Of a stretch of DNA of 64,000 bases, positions 1 to 7,349 are shown one piece after another. Both the position numbers and the translations under genes were made by a program. Every line of letters starts with the position of its first letter. Position 1 is the stretch's first letter. The notes beneath the pieces were generated by a model that did not search any database, was not told where the DNA came from, and worked only from the letters and a program-made list of their open reading frames with translations. This DNA comes from Clostridiales bacterium (GTDB taxonomy: Bacteria > Bacillota > Clostridia > Saccharofermentanales > Saccharofermentanaceae): positions 1 to 64,000 of the forward strand of contig JAFRST010000008.1 of NCBI GenBank assembly GCA_017427465.1, read 5' to 3'.

Positions 1-906
1 ATCGAGAAGACATTCAATGATGGTGAGATCATCATAAAAGAAGGAGACAGTGGTAATACTTTCTATCAGCTTTTGGAAGGTAAAGTCGGTGTTTACAAGA
101 ATTACGGCAAGGACGACCAGGTCCAGGTAGCCATCCTCGAGCAGGGTCAGTATTTCGGCGAGATGGCCGTAATCGAGAACTATCCCCGCAGCTCCACGGT
201 AGTTGCAGAGGGCGCAGCAAAGGTCATCGAGATCGCAGCTGAAGAACTCAATGACTACATCGCTCAGAATCCCGGCAAGATCTTAGACATCATGACTCTC
301 CTCGCAACCAGAGTTAAGACCATGACAGAAGACTGCAACGAAGCCAAGAAGGTGCTTGACGATCTCCGAAAGGCTAACTCCAGCAAGAATTATGACAGCT
401 TCTTCGCTAACATGATGCAGCAGTCCATCTTCCTCACATCAAAGAACTTCCGTCTTGAGCGCCCGAGCGCTGAGTCTCTCCGCGAAGCAGCAGAGGCAGT
501 CTCCGGCCAGAAGCCTGAAGACGCAGTCACATACAATTACGGCACGATCATCTTCAAGGAAGGCGAAGTCGGCAAGTGCATGTACATCGTTCACAGCGGT
601 AAGGTCGGCGTCTACAAGAACTACGGCGCAGTCGACGAAGTCAAGTTCTCTGAAGTCGTTCCTGTCGCTTGCTTCGGCGAACTCGGCATGCTCACAGGCG
701 ACGCCCGCAACGCAACAGCAGTTGCAGAAGTCGGCGACACCGAAGTCGAGATCATCCGTCCCGAAGACCTCGAGAAGATCTTCCAGAACACACCTAAGAA
801 GATCGAGCTCATCCTCAAGAATCTCTCATTCCGCCTGAGAAACATCACATACGATTATTTCAAGGCATGCAAGGAGATCTACGAGACAAGAGGAAACGAA
901 GACTGA
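1..906 (+). CDS. Cyclic nucleotide-binding (CNB) domain protein, 5' truncated by window edge
   Basis: The reading frame is open from base 1 (I-E-K-T-F-N-D-G-E), so the true start lies upstream; the TTG at 73 is internal. Two CNB/Crp-type beta-roll domains are visible. The first covers about residues 1-85, with the phosphate-binding-cassette-like stretch FGEMAVIENYPRSSTV. The second, near residues 170-270, has FGELGMLTGDARNATA. Each follows a GKVGVYKNYG strand, so the two are internal duplicates. A helical segment with DIMTLLATRVKTM joins them. No helix-turn-helix DNA-binding domain follows the second CNB domain, so a Crp-type regulator is unlikely. A cytosolic ligand-sensing or scaffold protein is more plausible; ligand and partner are unknown. 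Confidence 0.85.
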   Translation: MEKTFNDGEIIIKEGDSGNTFYQLLEGKVGVYKNYGKDDQVQVAILEQGQYFGEMAVIENYPRSSTVVAEGAAKVIEIAAEELNDYIAQNPGKILDIMTLLATRVKTMTEDCNEAKKVLDDLRKANSSKNYDSFFANMMQQSIFLTSKNFRLERPSAESLREAAEAVSGQKPEDAVTYNYGTIIFKEGEVGKCMYIVHSGKVGVYKNYGAVDEVKFSEVVPVACFGELGMLTGDARNATAVAEVGDTEVEIIRPEDLEKIFQNTPKKIELILKNLSFRLRNITYDYFKACKEIYETRGNED

Positions 907-935
907 GTTTTTGTTTGCTTTGATAGTGTTTATCC

Positions 936-964
936 GGGGGCTGCCCAAGTGGCGGCCCCTTTTT
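936..964 (+). terminator. Rho-independent terminator after the CNB gene
   Basis: A GGGGCTGCC / GGCGGCCCC stem with a five-base loop is followed by TTTTT, 30 bases after the CNB stop codon. Confidence 0.8.
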
Positions 965-1052
965 GTGCGGGGGTGTGGTTTCCTTTTTTGCGCGGCGGTT
1001 TCCCTGCTTTTTGCGCGGGTAGTTTTCCTGTTTTTTGCGCGGCTGCGCGGGT

Positions 1053-1403
1053 GACGGGTAAAAATGTGTGAATGGGTTGATTTACCCGTCGTTATTCTTG
1101 CGCGACCGCGCGCATGACGTACTAAATCACGAAAAATGGCTGTTTAGTACGTCGAATTTCCTGTCAGGTAGTATGCATGACGGATAAAAATGCGAAAAAG
1201 GTCGTTTTTACCCGTATTTTTCCTCGTGAAGACGTCTGTAAGACGGGTAAAATCGTGAAAAACGCCTGATTTACCCGTATTTTCCATTTCGAAGGCGCCA
1301 AAACGACGTACTAAATCGCGAAAATCCCCTGTTTAGTACGTCATCTCCACCGTGAGACCAAAAACACTACGGATAAAAACGCGAAAAAAGCGACTTTTAT
1401 CCG
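1053..1403. repeat. Array of six 38-bp-class palindromes with alternating stems
   Basis: Six inverted repeats lie at 1053-1090, 1116-1153, 1179-1215, 1242-1278, 1305-1342 and 1369-1403. Stems are of three kinds: GACGTACTAAA, ACGGATAAAA and ACGGGTAAA, each paired with its reverse complement. Several units are exactly 38 bp, and loops often contain GCGAAAA or TCGTGAAAA. The unit at 1179 is a hybrid with a GGATAA left arm and a TTACCC right arm. No gene is visible from 965 to 1603. The same family recurs at 21621-21847. Confidence 0.9.
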
Positions 1404-1603
1404 ATGCCCTTTCTTTTTCAAACCAAATGCCCCCCAAATGCCCCGCCATGCAGGCCAACTGTCGGCACAAACGCCACCAAAGGCAATTTATCAAGCGCTT
1501 TTACGACATTATCATCAGCTTTTGTGTAAGCATTTTCGCGCACAAAGGGATATTTTTAGGGTATAGCACCGGGCGTAAATGCGCGGAAATAAAGGAGATT
1601 ACT

Positions 1604-2299
1604 ATGAAGAAGATTACGGCGGCGGTTATGGCAGGCGCGATGGTATTGGGCTTGACGGCGTGCGGAGCGAAGGAAACGGACCCGATGGATACGTTCGCTG
1701 AGAATACAATTGCTGAGACGATCATAGAGGCTACGACTACGGAAGCGACGACGGAGGAGAGCGTGGCGCCAACGTTTACGCCGGAACAGCATGCGCAGCT
1801 GATATGCTGGGAAAAGGATAATAACAATGCTGATTTTGCGGGCGATTTTGATTTCGGAAGCAATGCGTCATTTGAGATTTTAAATTTTGACGGCGTTGAT
1901 TGTCCGGCGTATCCGAATTATCCGGCAGGCGAGGATATTGTGATCACTTTCAAGAGCGACAAGGATTTGAAGTGGGGCCAGATTTTAAAATTCGGTTCGG
2001 GCGTTGATCTGTCGATCGATATTTTCAGGGAAGATGCGGACATCATATACATCGCCAGCGACCATGCAAGCCACGAGGCGACCACTGATGAGTGGACATA
2101 CACGACCAACATCAACGAGTTTGTCACTTGCAGCGACGGCGTTTACACGATTACGATTCCGGCTGAGTACGTCACGCCGGAGTACGACTTTTATATAAAG
2201 CTCGCTACGGTGCAGACGACCGGCTGGTACAGCAGTGAAGAAGAGGTTGATTTTGGCGACGGCATCGAGTTCTATGTGCGTTGCTTTCCTGCGCAGTAA
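1604..2299 (+). CDS. Secreted lipoprotein, paralogue of the one at 54157
   Basis: Start chosen at ATG 1604 because AAAGGAG lies nine bases upstream and the next residues form a signal peptide with lipobox (MAGAMVLGLTAC); the frame is open further upstream but without signal. 231 aa. After Cys19 comes a Thr/Glu-rich linker (ATTTEATTEES), then a globular beta-rich domain with ITFKSDKDL and YTITIPAEYV. The lipoprotein at 54157 has the same signal peptide style, linker and matching ITFKSSKPL and YTLTIPANTF stretches, so the two are paralogues. Probably anchored outside the membrane; function unknown. The stretch GGGTATAGCACCG at 1559 upstream is shared with the palindrome at 32335. Confidence 0.85.
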   Translation: MKKITAAVMAGAMVLGLTACGAKETDPMDTFAENTIAETIIEATTTEATTEESVAPTFTPEQHAQLICWEKDNNNADFAGDFDFGSNASFEILNFDGVDCPAYPNYPAGEDIVITFKSDKDLKWGQILKFGSGVDLSIDIFREDADIIYIASDHASHEATTDEWTYTTNINEFVTCSDGVYTITIPAEYVTPEYDFYIKLATVQTTGWYSSEEEVDFGDGIEFYVRCFPAQ

Positions 2300-2328
2300 C
2301 GAAAAAACTGATAAAAGCATTCTTATTC

Positions 2329-2360
2329 CGCCCCTCGCCAAGTGCGCGGGGCGTTTTTTT
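2329..2360 (+). terminator. Rho-independent terminator
   Basis: CGCCCC and GGGGCG arms are separated by 13 bases and followed by seven T residues, 30 bases after the lipoprotein stop. Confidence 0.8.
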
Positions 2361-2386
2361 GAAGTTGTTTGCTCGGAGTGCTTACT

Positions 2387-2497
2387 GTGACGTGAAATGA
2401 CACGTTTTGCCCCTTTTTCGTGTCAGTTTTCGTCACTATTGAGGATATTGCCGGGAAGTGACACGTTTAGGCTTTATTTTGTGTCACTTTTTGTCAC
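2387..2497. repeat. Two nested GTGAC/TGACACG palindromes
   Basis: Unit 1 (2387-2436, 50 bp) has outer arms GTGAC/GTCAC and inner arms TGACACG/CGTGTCA separated by short internal loops. Unit 2 (2458-2497) has GTGACAC/GTGTCAC plus a further GTCAC. They lie at the convergent ends of the lipoprotein and histidine kinase genes; unit 2 runs into the kinase stop codon. Confidence 0.8.
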
Positions 2498-3938
2498 TGG
2501 GACTAGGAATGGAGCTGCGATTAGGAGACAGCCTCGGTAGCATGATCACCAGCGTGAACGAGCCTTCGTCAGACTCGGCTTTGAGCATGCCCTGGCAGTC
2601 TTCGACGGTGCGGCGGACGTTCATGAGGCCGAAGCCGTGGTGGTCTTTGTCTTTCTTGGAGGTGTAGCCGGACGAGCTCAAGAGTTTGCCGATGTCGACC
2701 TTCCCCGCGGCGGAGTTCGTGATCTTCAAAACGAAGAATTTGTCGGTGCGCTTGATGTCGAAGGACACATAGGGGTCTTCGCAGGCAGAGGCGGCTTCGA
2801 TGGCGTTGTCCAGGGCGTTCGCGAAAATACTGCACTTGTCCATCGGCTTGATGTTGAGGCCGCCGTCGACGACGCCGTCAAGCGTGAACTTGATCTTATT
2901 CTCGTCCATGCGGTCGGCCTTCATGGAGATGATGATATCGAGGATCTCGTCGCCGCTGACGTACTGGGGCGACAGGGCGCTGACTTTGCCGAGCATGTTT
3001 TGGATGTGCTCGCGGGCTTCGTCAACGTGGCCCTCTTCGAGCATCATGGAAGTCATGGCGAGGTGGTTTTTGACGTCGTGGCGGAAGGCGCGGGTCTCGG
3101 TCTGCTTGCGCTTATACTGCTCGATGTAGTCGAGCTCGGCGGCGAGATAGGCTTCCTGGGACTTGTTCTTTTCGCGCATTGAGCGTTCGGCGGATGCTAT
3201 GATGACGAAGACAGGCGCGGCGAGACCAAGAGTGACGAGGCCGATGCCGAACATGAAGCTCATTACCTCATATCTTTCCGATAAGGTGTAATAATCGCCG
3301 GACATTGCGGCGGGAATGATCGGGAAGGTGGCAAAAATGATGACCCATATGATAAACAGGATCCTTGAGGGGATGCTGATCACGTAGTATTTCTTTTGTC
3401 TGTAAAAGCCGAAATATCCTACGATGAAGAGTGCCAGGGTGATGAAGAAGCCCATGCCGGAGATCGCCAGCCAGAGGCTGCCTGTCGCGAATTGGTTGAC
3501 AAAGATATCCAGAAAAACTTCTTCTGTTCCGCCCGCGAAATATACCACGGCCAGCTGCGAGAACGTGCCGATGTATGATGTGACCAGGTACAGGCAGATT
3601 GTAGCTTCGATCGCCCTTAATATCCGCTTTTCTTTGAACGCGAAAAAATAGAAGAAAAACGCGTATGCGAATAATAGCAGATTCAGCAGTTGCTCTATGA
3701 GAAGGAGCTGTTCGGTGAGGAACTCCTCGGAAACGAATAAAGCTATGAGAACGTTTGCGATTATGGTTATGACCAGGATGCCCAGTGAAGACAGGGTGAG
3801 CTTTTTGGTCAGCACCACGTAACGTCCCAGGAAACATGCCGCGACGATGACCACCACCAACATCGAGAGAATGAACTGGAAGTTGGTGAGGATCGAAGTT
3901 ATGAGGCTGTTAATGAACATTATGGTTTCTTCATTCAT
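2484..3938 (-). CDS. AgrC-like sensor histidine kinase (GHKL type)
   Basis: Membrane histidine kinase of the peptide-quorum-sensing type. The chosen start (MNEETIMFINSL) sits one base after the stop of the upstream regulator gene; a longer in-frame start would overlap it. 484 aa. The N-terminal ~220 residues form about six hydrophobic helices. The DHp region holds FRHDVKNHLAMTSMMLEEG with the likely phospho-His, then NALDNAIEAA (N box) and HHGFGLMNV (G box), which is the HATPase_c_5 style of AgrC/NatK kinases. It is co-transcribed with the LytTR regulator just upstream. No AgrB or AgrD gene is nearby, so the signal may be encoded elsewhere or may not be a peptide. Confidence 0.9.
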   Translation of the reverse strand: MNEETIMFINSLITSILTNFQFILSMLVVVIVAACFLGRYVVLTKKLTLSSLGILVITIIANVLIALFVSEEFLTEQLLLIEQLLNLLLFAYAFFFYFFAFKEKRILRAIEATICLYLVTSYIGTFSQLAVVYFAGGTEEVFLDIFVNQFATGSLWLAISGMGFFITLALFIVGYFGFYRQKKYYVISIPSRILFIIWVIIFATFPIIPAAMSGDYYTLSERYEVMSFMFGIGLVTLGLAAPVFVIIASAERSMREKNKSQEAYLAAELDYIEQYKRKQTETRAFRHDVKNHLAMTSMMLEEGHVDEAREHIQNMLGKVSALSPQYVSGDEILDIIISMKADRMDENKIKFTLDGVVDGGLNIKPMDKCSIFANALDNAIEAASACEDPYVSFDIKRTDKFFVLKITNSAAGKVDIGKLLSSSGYTSKKDKDHHGFGLMNVRRTVEDCQGMLKAESDEGSFTLVIMLPRLSPNRSSIPSPSDKK

Positions 3939-3939
3939 A

Positions 3940-4641
3940 TCAGAAAGCCGTTCCTTCCACGTACGCGTAAAGCGCATCTTTTAAAGGCTTGACGTTGCTC
4001 CTGCTGACGGGGAGAGCGATATCGCCTTCCATTATGGCATCGTTCTTGGAGAGCTTCTTGACCTTGGACAGCGAGATCAGGTAGCCTCTGTGGATCCTGA
4101 AAAAGCCGTCGTTCTTGAGCTCTTCCTCGAAGTCGCCCATGTTATATCTGATGGTGTGTTCGCCCTTGGTGGTCACGATCCTGACGTTCTGGTTCATGGA
4201 CTCCATGTAGATGACGTCATTGATATCGATAACGATCTCTTCGCCTTCTTCCTTGACGATGATCTGCCTCGCGCTCCCTTGCTTTTCCTGGACATGCCTG
4301 ATGACGTCCTTGAGCTTGTCGATGTCGACGGGCTTGGTGAGGTATCTTAACGCGTTGACCTCGTAGCCTTCGAGCGCGTATTCGATGTGCGAAGTGAGGA
4401 ACACGATGAAAACATCCGCAGATTTGGCGCGGAGCTTCCTGGCGAGGGTGATGCCGTCGACTGCAGGCATCTCGATATCAAGGAACACCAGGTCATACGG
4501 GCACTTGCCGAAGGCCTCGCTTAATATGTTGCCATCCGAAAATGTGTCGATATCGTAATCGACATTTATTAGGAGCTTATCAAGGATGGTCTTGAGCTGC
4601 ACTCTGTATATCTCTTCGTCGTCGCAGATGGCAATACGCAC
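3940..4641 (-). CDS. LytTR-family response regulator (AgrA/VirR-like)
   Basis: Receiver domain with the acidic pocket ICDDEE, phospho-acceptor Asp in LVFLDIEMP, and Lys in YLTKPV, followed by a C-terminal LytTR DNA-binding domain (IYMESMNQNVRIVTTKGEH ... FFRIHRGYLISL). The start is taken at GTG 4641 (MRIAICDDEE) because AGAGAGG lies just upstream; an in-frame ATG at 4665 would add eight residues. 233 aa. It is first in an operon with the kinase and is divergent from the CPBP protease gene at 4881, a common arrangement for regulator and target. Confidence 0.9.
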   Translation of the reverse strand: MRIAICDDEEIYRVQLKTILDKLLINVDYDIDTFSDGNILSEAFGKCPYDLVFLDIEMPAVDGITLARKLRAKSADVFIVFLTSHIEYALEGYEVNALRYLTKPVDIDKLKDVIRHVQEKQGSARQIIVKEEGEEIVIDINDVIYMESMNQNVRIVTTKGEHTIRYNMGDFEEELKNDGFFRIHRGYLISLSKVKKLSKNDAIMEGDIALPVSRSNVKPLKDALYAYVEGTAF

Positions 4642-4880
4642 GGTCGGGGCCCTCTCTAAAAACATAATTTACGGACTCTATAATATACGATTTTCGGCCG
4701 CGGGCAAAATAATGAGTTCAATGGCAACCCTAAGACAGACCGGGGGCAACCCGCTGAGGTGCCGCGGGCAAACCGTTCACGACAAGGTTAATACCATTCG
4801 CGCCAACTTTCAGGACGGGCCCGGTCCCGATGCTACAATCACGGCATCAACAAAAACAGTCAAAAGGATGGTGTCAAAAA

Positions 4881-5804
4881 ATGGCAAAGGAATTATCTAA
4901 TCAGGCAAAGTGGAGACCCTGGAAAGGTGTCGTTTTATTCGTTATCGCTTTCGCATGGCTCATCGCAGGAAGCCTGACGGCGTTCTTCATCGGCACGGCA
5001 TCAACGCTCGTTGTACAGCTTGGCTTCCTCGCTATAGCGATCATTGCATGCCTTATCAACAAAACTCCGCTTAAGGAAGTGTTCCCTTTAAAGAAGCTTA
5101 CTGTAAGGGATTTCTTCGGAACGGTCCTTATGTGGATGGGCTCGCTTCCTCTTGGACTCTGCAGCGCTTTGGCAGTAGGAAAGCTTTTCCCGCAGACATT
5201 TGAGAACGTCGCAAACGGTGTCAGCCAGATCGCTACAGGCACTCTTGTTCTCGGCTTCATCATGACAGTTATCTGCCCTCCGATCTGCGAAGAGGCTATC
5301 ATGAGAGGCGCTGTCTTAAGCAACTTCAGAGGCATCAAGAAGGACTGGATCATCGTGCTCATCGTAGGCGTTATGTTCGGTATCCTTCACACAGATCCGG
5401 TCAGATTCCTTAACACGGCACTCCTCGGCGGATGCATGGCTTACCTCATGGTAAAGCGCAACAACTTCATCCTTCCGATGATGTTCCACTTCATCAACAA
5501 CTTCACGACGATCGGCATCAGCACGCTTTCTTCGATGTTCGCATCACAGGCAGTACAGCAGGCAGAATCATCAGCGATCACATCCGAAGCAGTCACAGCA
5601 TCACTTGACGCAATGCCTTTGTTAATGATCGCATCTTTCCTCTGCCCCATGATCCTCACGATCGGCGCACACCTCATCAAGCGTCAGAAGGAGATCTCCG
5701 ATGGCACAGAGCCCAAGGGCATGAAGCTCGGCGTAAAGATCGGCATATCCGCTATCCCTTGCGTACTTCTTCTTGCAGGCGGCATCCTTCTCATATTTGT
5801 TTAA
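4881..5804 (+). CDS. CPBP-family intramembrane metalloprotease
   Basis: Polytopic membrane protein of the Abi/CAAX-prenyl protease 2 family. Start ATG 4881 (MAKELSNQAKW) follows AAGGATG; the longer frame to 4830 lacks a ribosome binding site. 307 aa with about eight hydrophobic helices. The family motifs are present: EEAIMRG (EExxxR), FGILH (FxxxH) and FHFINN (HxxxN). These residues coordinate the metal in the membrane active site. Family members process prenylated or bacteriocin-like peptides or give self-immunity. Its gene diverges from the AgrA/AgrC-like pair, so it may be a target of that system; this is inference. Confidence 0.88.
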   Translation: MAKELSNQAKWRPWKGVVLFVIAFAWLIAGSLTAFFIGTASTLVVQLGFLAIAIIACLINKTPLKEVFPLKKLTVRDFFGTVLMWMGSLPLGLCSALAVGKLFPQTFENVANGVSQIATGTLVLGFIMTVICPPICEEAIMRGAVLSNFRGIKKDWIIVLIVGVMFGILHTDPVRFLNTALLGGCMAYLMVKRNNFILPMMFHFINNFTTIGISTLSSMFASQAVQQAESSAITSEAVTASLDAMPLLMIASFLCPMILTIGAHLIKRQKEISDGTEPKGMKLGVKIGISAIPCVLLLAGGILLIFV

Positions 5805-5840
5805 GTTTAAGAGTATCCCTTAAACATTGGCATCCCCACA

Positions 5841-5880
5841 GCCGGAAACACCTTGAAGCTCAAGGTTTTCCGGCTTTTTT
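5841..5880 (+). terminator. Rho-independent terminator after the CPBP gene
   Basis: A long stem GCCGGAAAacACCTTGA with its near-complement TCAAGGTTTTCCGGC is followed by six T residues. Confidence 0.85.
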
Positions 5881-6015
5881 ATTGTAGCAGGGGAGATTGC
5901 CGCTGCCTCAGTTTAGCCTTCTTTTTCTCACAATCTTGTTGTCGTTTTGATGCTGATACGAAGTTAATTTGAAAAAACGCCGTACTAACCTGTATACAGA
6001 AAGAGAGGTTACACC

Positions 6016-7164
6016 ATGTGCGACGAGATCTTTAACGGACAGAGCAATTACGAGCAGAGCGATAACAATTGTTGCTTTGATAAGAACGCGACTCTTGTTA
6101 TCAAGCAGGATGCTATCGTACACAACGTAAACTATATTAAAGAGACCACGGGCGCGAAAATGATCGCTGTCCTGAAGGAGAACGGCTACGGCTTAGGCGT
6201 TGCCAATCTTTATCACATCATCAAGGACCAGGACATCTACATGTATGCCGTCACTTCCACATGCGAAGCGATCGCCTTAAGAGAAGAAGGCTGCAAGACT
6301 GATATCCTCATGCTGACGCCAATTGCCGATTTCTGCGAACTGCTCCTCATGGTATCGCACGATGTCGTCATCGCTTTGGGCGACGAGAAGCAGCTCAACG
6401 TCTTAAGAGATATTCACGAGCTCACAGGCAAGCGCCCGAGAGTACATATCCAGATCGATTCGGGCCTCGGAAGATACGGCTTTAATGTCGACAATCTTCC
6501 TGACTTAAAACACTATCAGGATTACATCGCTTTCGAAGGCTGTTTTACGCATCTTGCAGGAAGCGTTAAGAGCGCCTGTGATTATAAGAAAAGCGTCGAA
6601 AAACAGGTCAAGATCTTCAAGCAGGCATTGGGCAAGATCAGGGCAAAAGGCATAGACACAGGGCTCTGCCACATCTCCAATTCCAAGGCTGCAGTGACCT
6701 TTGGCGCGCTGGGTTTTGACGCGGTAAGAGTAGGCAGCGCGATCCTCGGCAAGGTCTGCGTTAAGTGCGGACTCGAAGAGGCAGTCTGGCTCGAGTCAAA
6801 GGTCTTCTCCATCTACAACAGGCAGGAAGGCGAGCACATCGGATACAGGGGAGAGGCAGCGCTCAAAAGAGACAGCAACCTCGCGGTCGTAAGAGTAGGA
6901 ACCGGCTGCGGCATCGGCCTGATCCAGAAGGGCACGGTGGATTACACACTGAGCGCCATGTTCAAGAATATGATAAGAAAGATCAATTCAGCTCCTTCTT
7001 TCTGCGTGTGGATCAACGGTAAGAAGAGCCCCGTCATCGGCCGTATCGGCATCGCGCACATGACCGTCGATGTCACCGAGAACAAGGTCAAGGAAGGCGA
7101 CATCGTGAAGGTCCAGGTCAACCCTTTGTATGTCCATCCTTACATCAGGAGAATGGTTGTCTGA
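6016..7164 (+). CDS. Alanine racemase-family PLP enzyme
   Basis: Fold-type III PLP enzyme. An Alr_N barrel carries the PLP lysine in MIAVLKENGYGLG (usual form VVKADAYGHG), then QIDSGLGRYGF, CHISNSKAA and AVRVGSAILG. The C-terminal domain has VRVGTGCGIGL and a conserved RIGIAHMTVDV region (usually RICMDQxMVD). 382 aa, normal length. A 30-residue N-terminal extension rich in Asn/Gln precedes the barrel; AGAGAGG supports ATG 6016. The altered lysine-loop sequence and the missing MDQ suggest a divergent family member, so D-alanine production is likely but not certain; other amino acids or a structural role are possible. Confidence 0.8.
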   Translation: MCDEIFNGQSNYEQSDNNCCFDKNATLVIKQDAIVHNVNYIKETTGAKMIAVLKENGYGLGVANLYHIIKDQDIYMYAVTSTCEAIALREEGCKTDILMLTPIADFCELLLMVSHDVVIALGDEKQLNVLRDIHELTGKRPRVHIQIDSGLGRYGFNVDNLPDLKHYQDYIAFEGCFTHLAGSVKSACDYKKSVEKQVKIFKQALGKIRAKGIDTGLCHISNSKAAVTFGALGFDAVRVGSAILGKVCVKCGLEEAVWLESKVFSIYNRQEGEHIGYRGEAALKRDSNLAVVRVGTGCGIGLIQKGTVDYTLSAMFKNMIRKINSAPSFCVWINGKKSPVIGRIGIAHMTVDVTENKVKEGDIVKVQVNPLYVHPYIRRMVV

Positions 7165-7349
7165 TAAATTTTCGAGGTAAGTTAACAACATAAGACGCTG
7201 AGTTCATATTTTCGCGGACAAAAAGTCAGAACAAAAGTATTAAACACACTCAAAAGTATTTGTTTTATTATTCTTCTTGTGTGTTAGTATTAATGTGTAT
7301 GTGTTATTGGCCCTGACGAGATGCTCGTAGATATGAATAGGAGCTTCAT

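Noticed and set aside
1352-1603. N-terminal extension of the first lipoprotein
   Set aside because: The extra residues come from the palindrome array and lack a ribosome binding site; the signal peptide begins at 1604.
3940-3977. 38-base overlap of kinase and regulator genes
   Set aside because: A start at 3938 is better placed, one base after the regulator stop and next to GGAACGG, so no overlap is needed.
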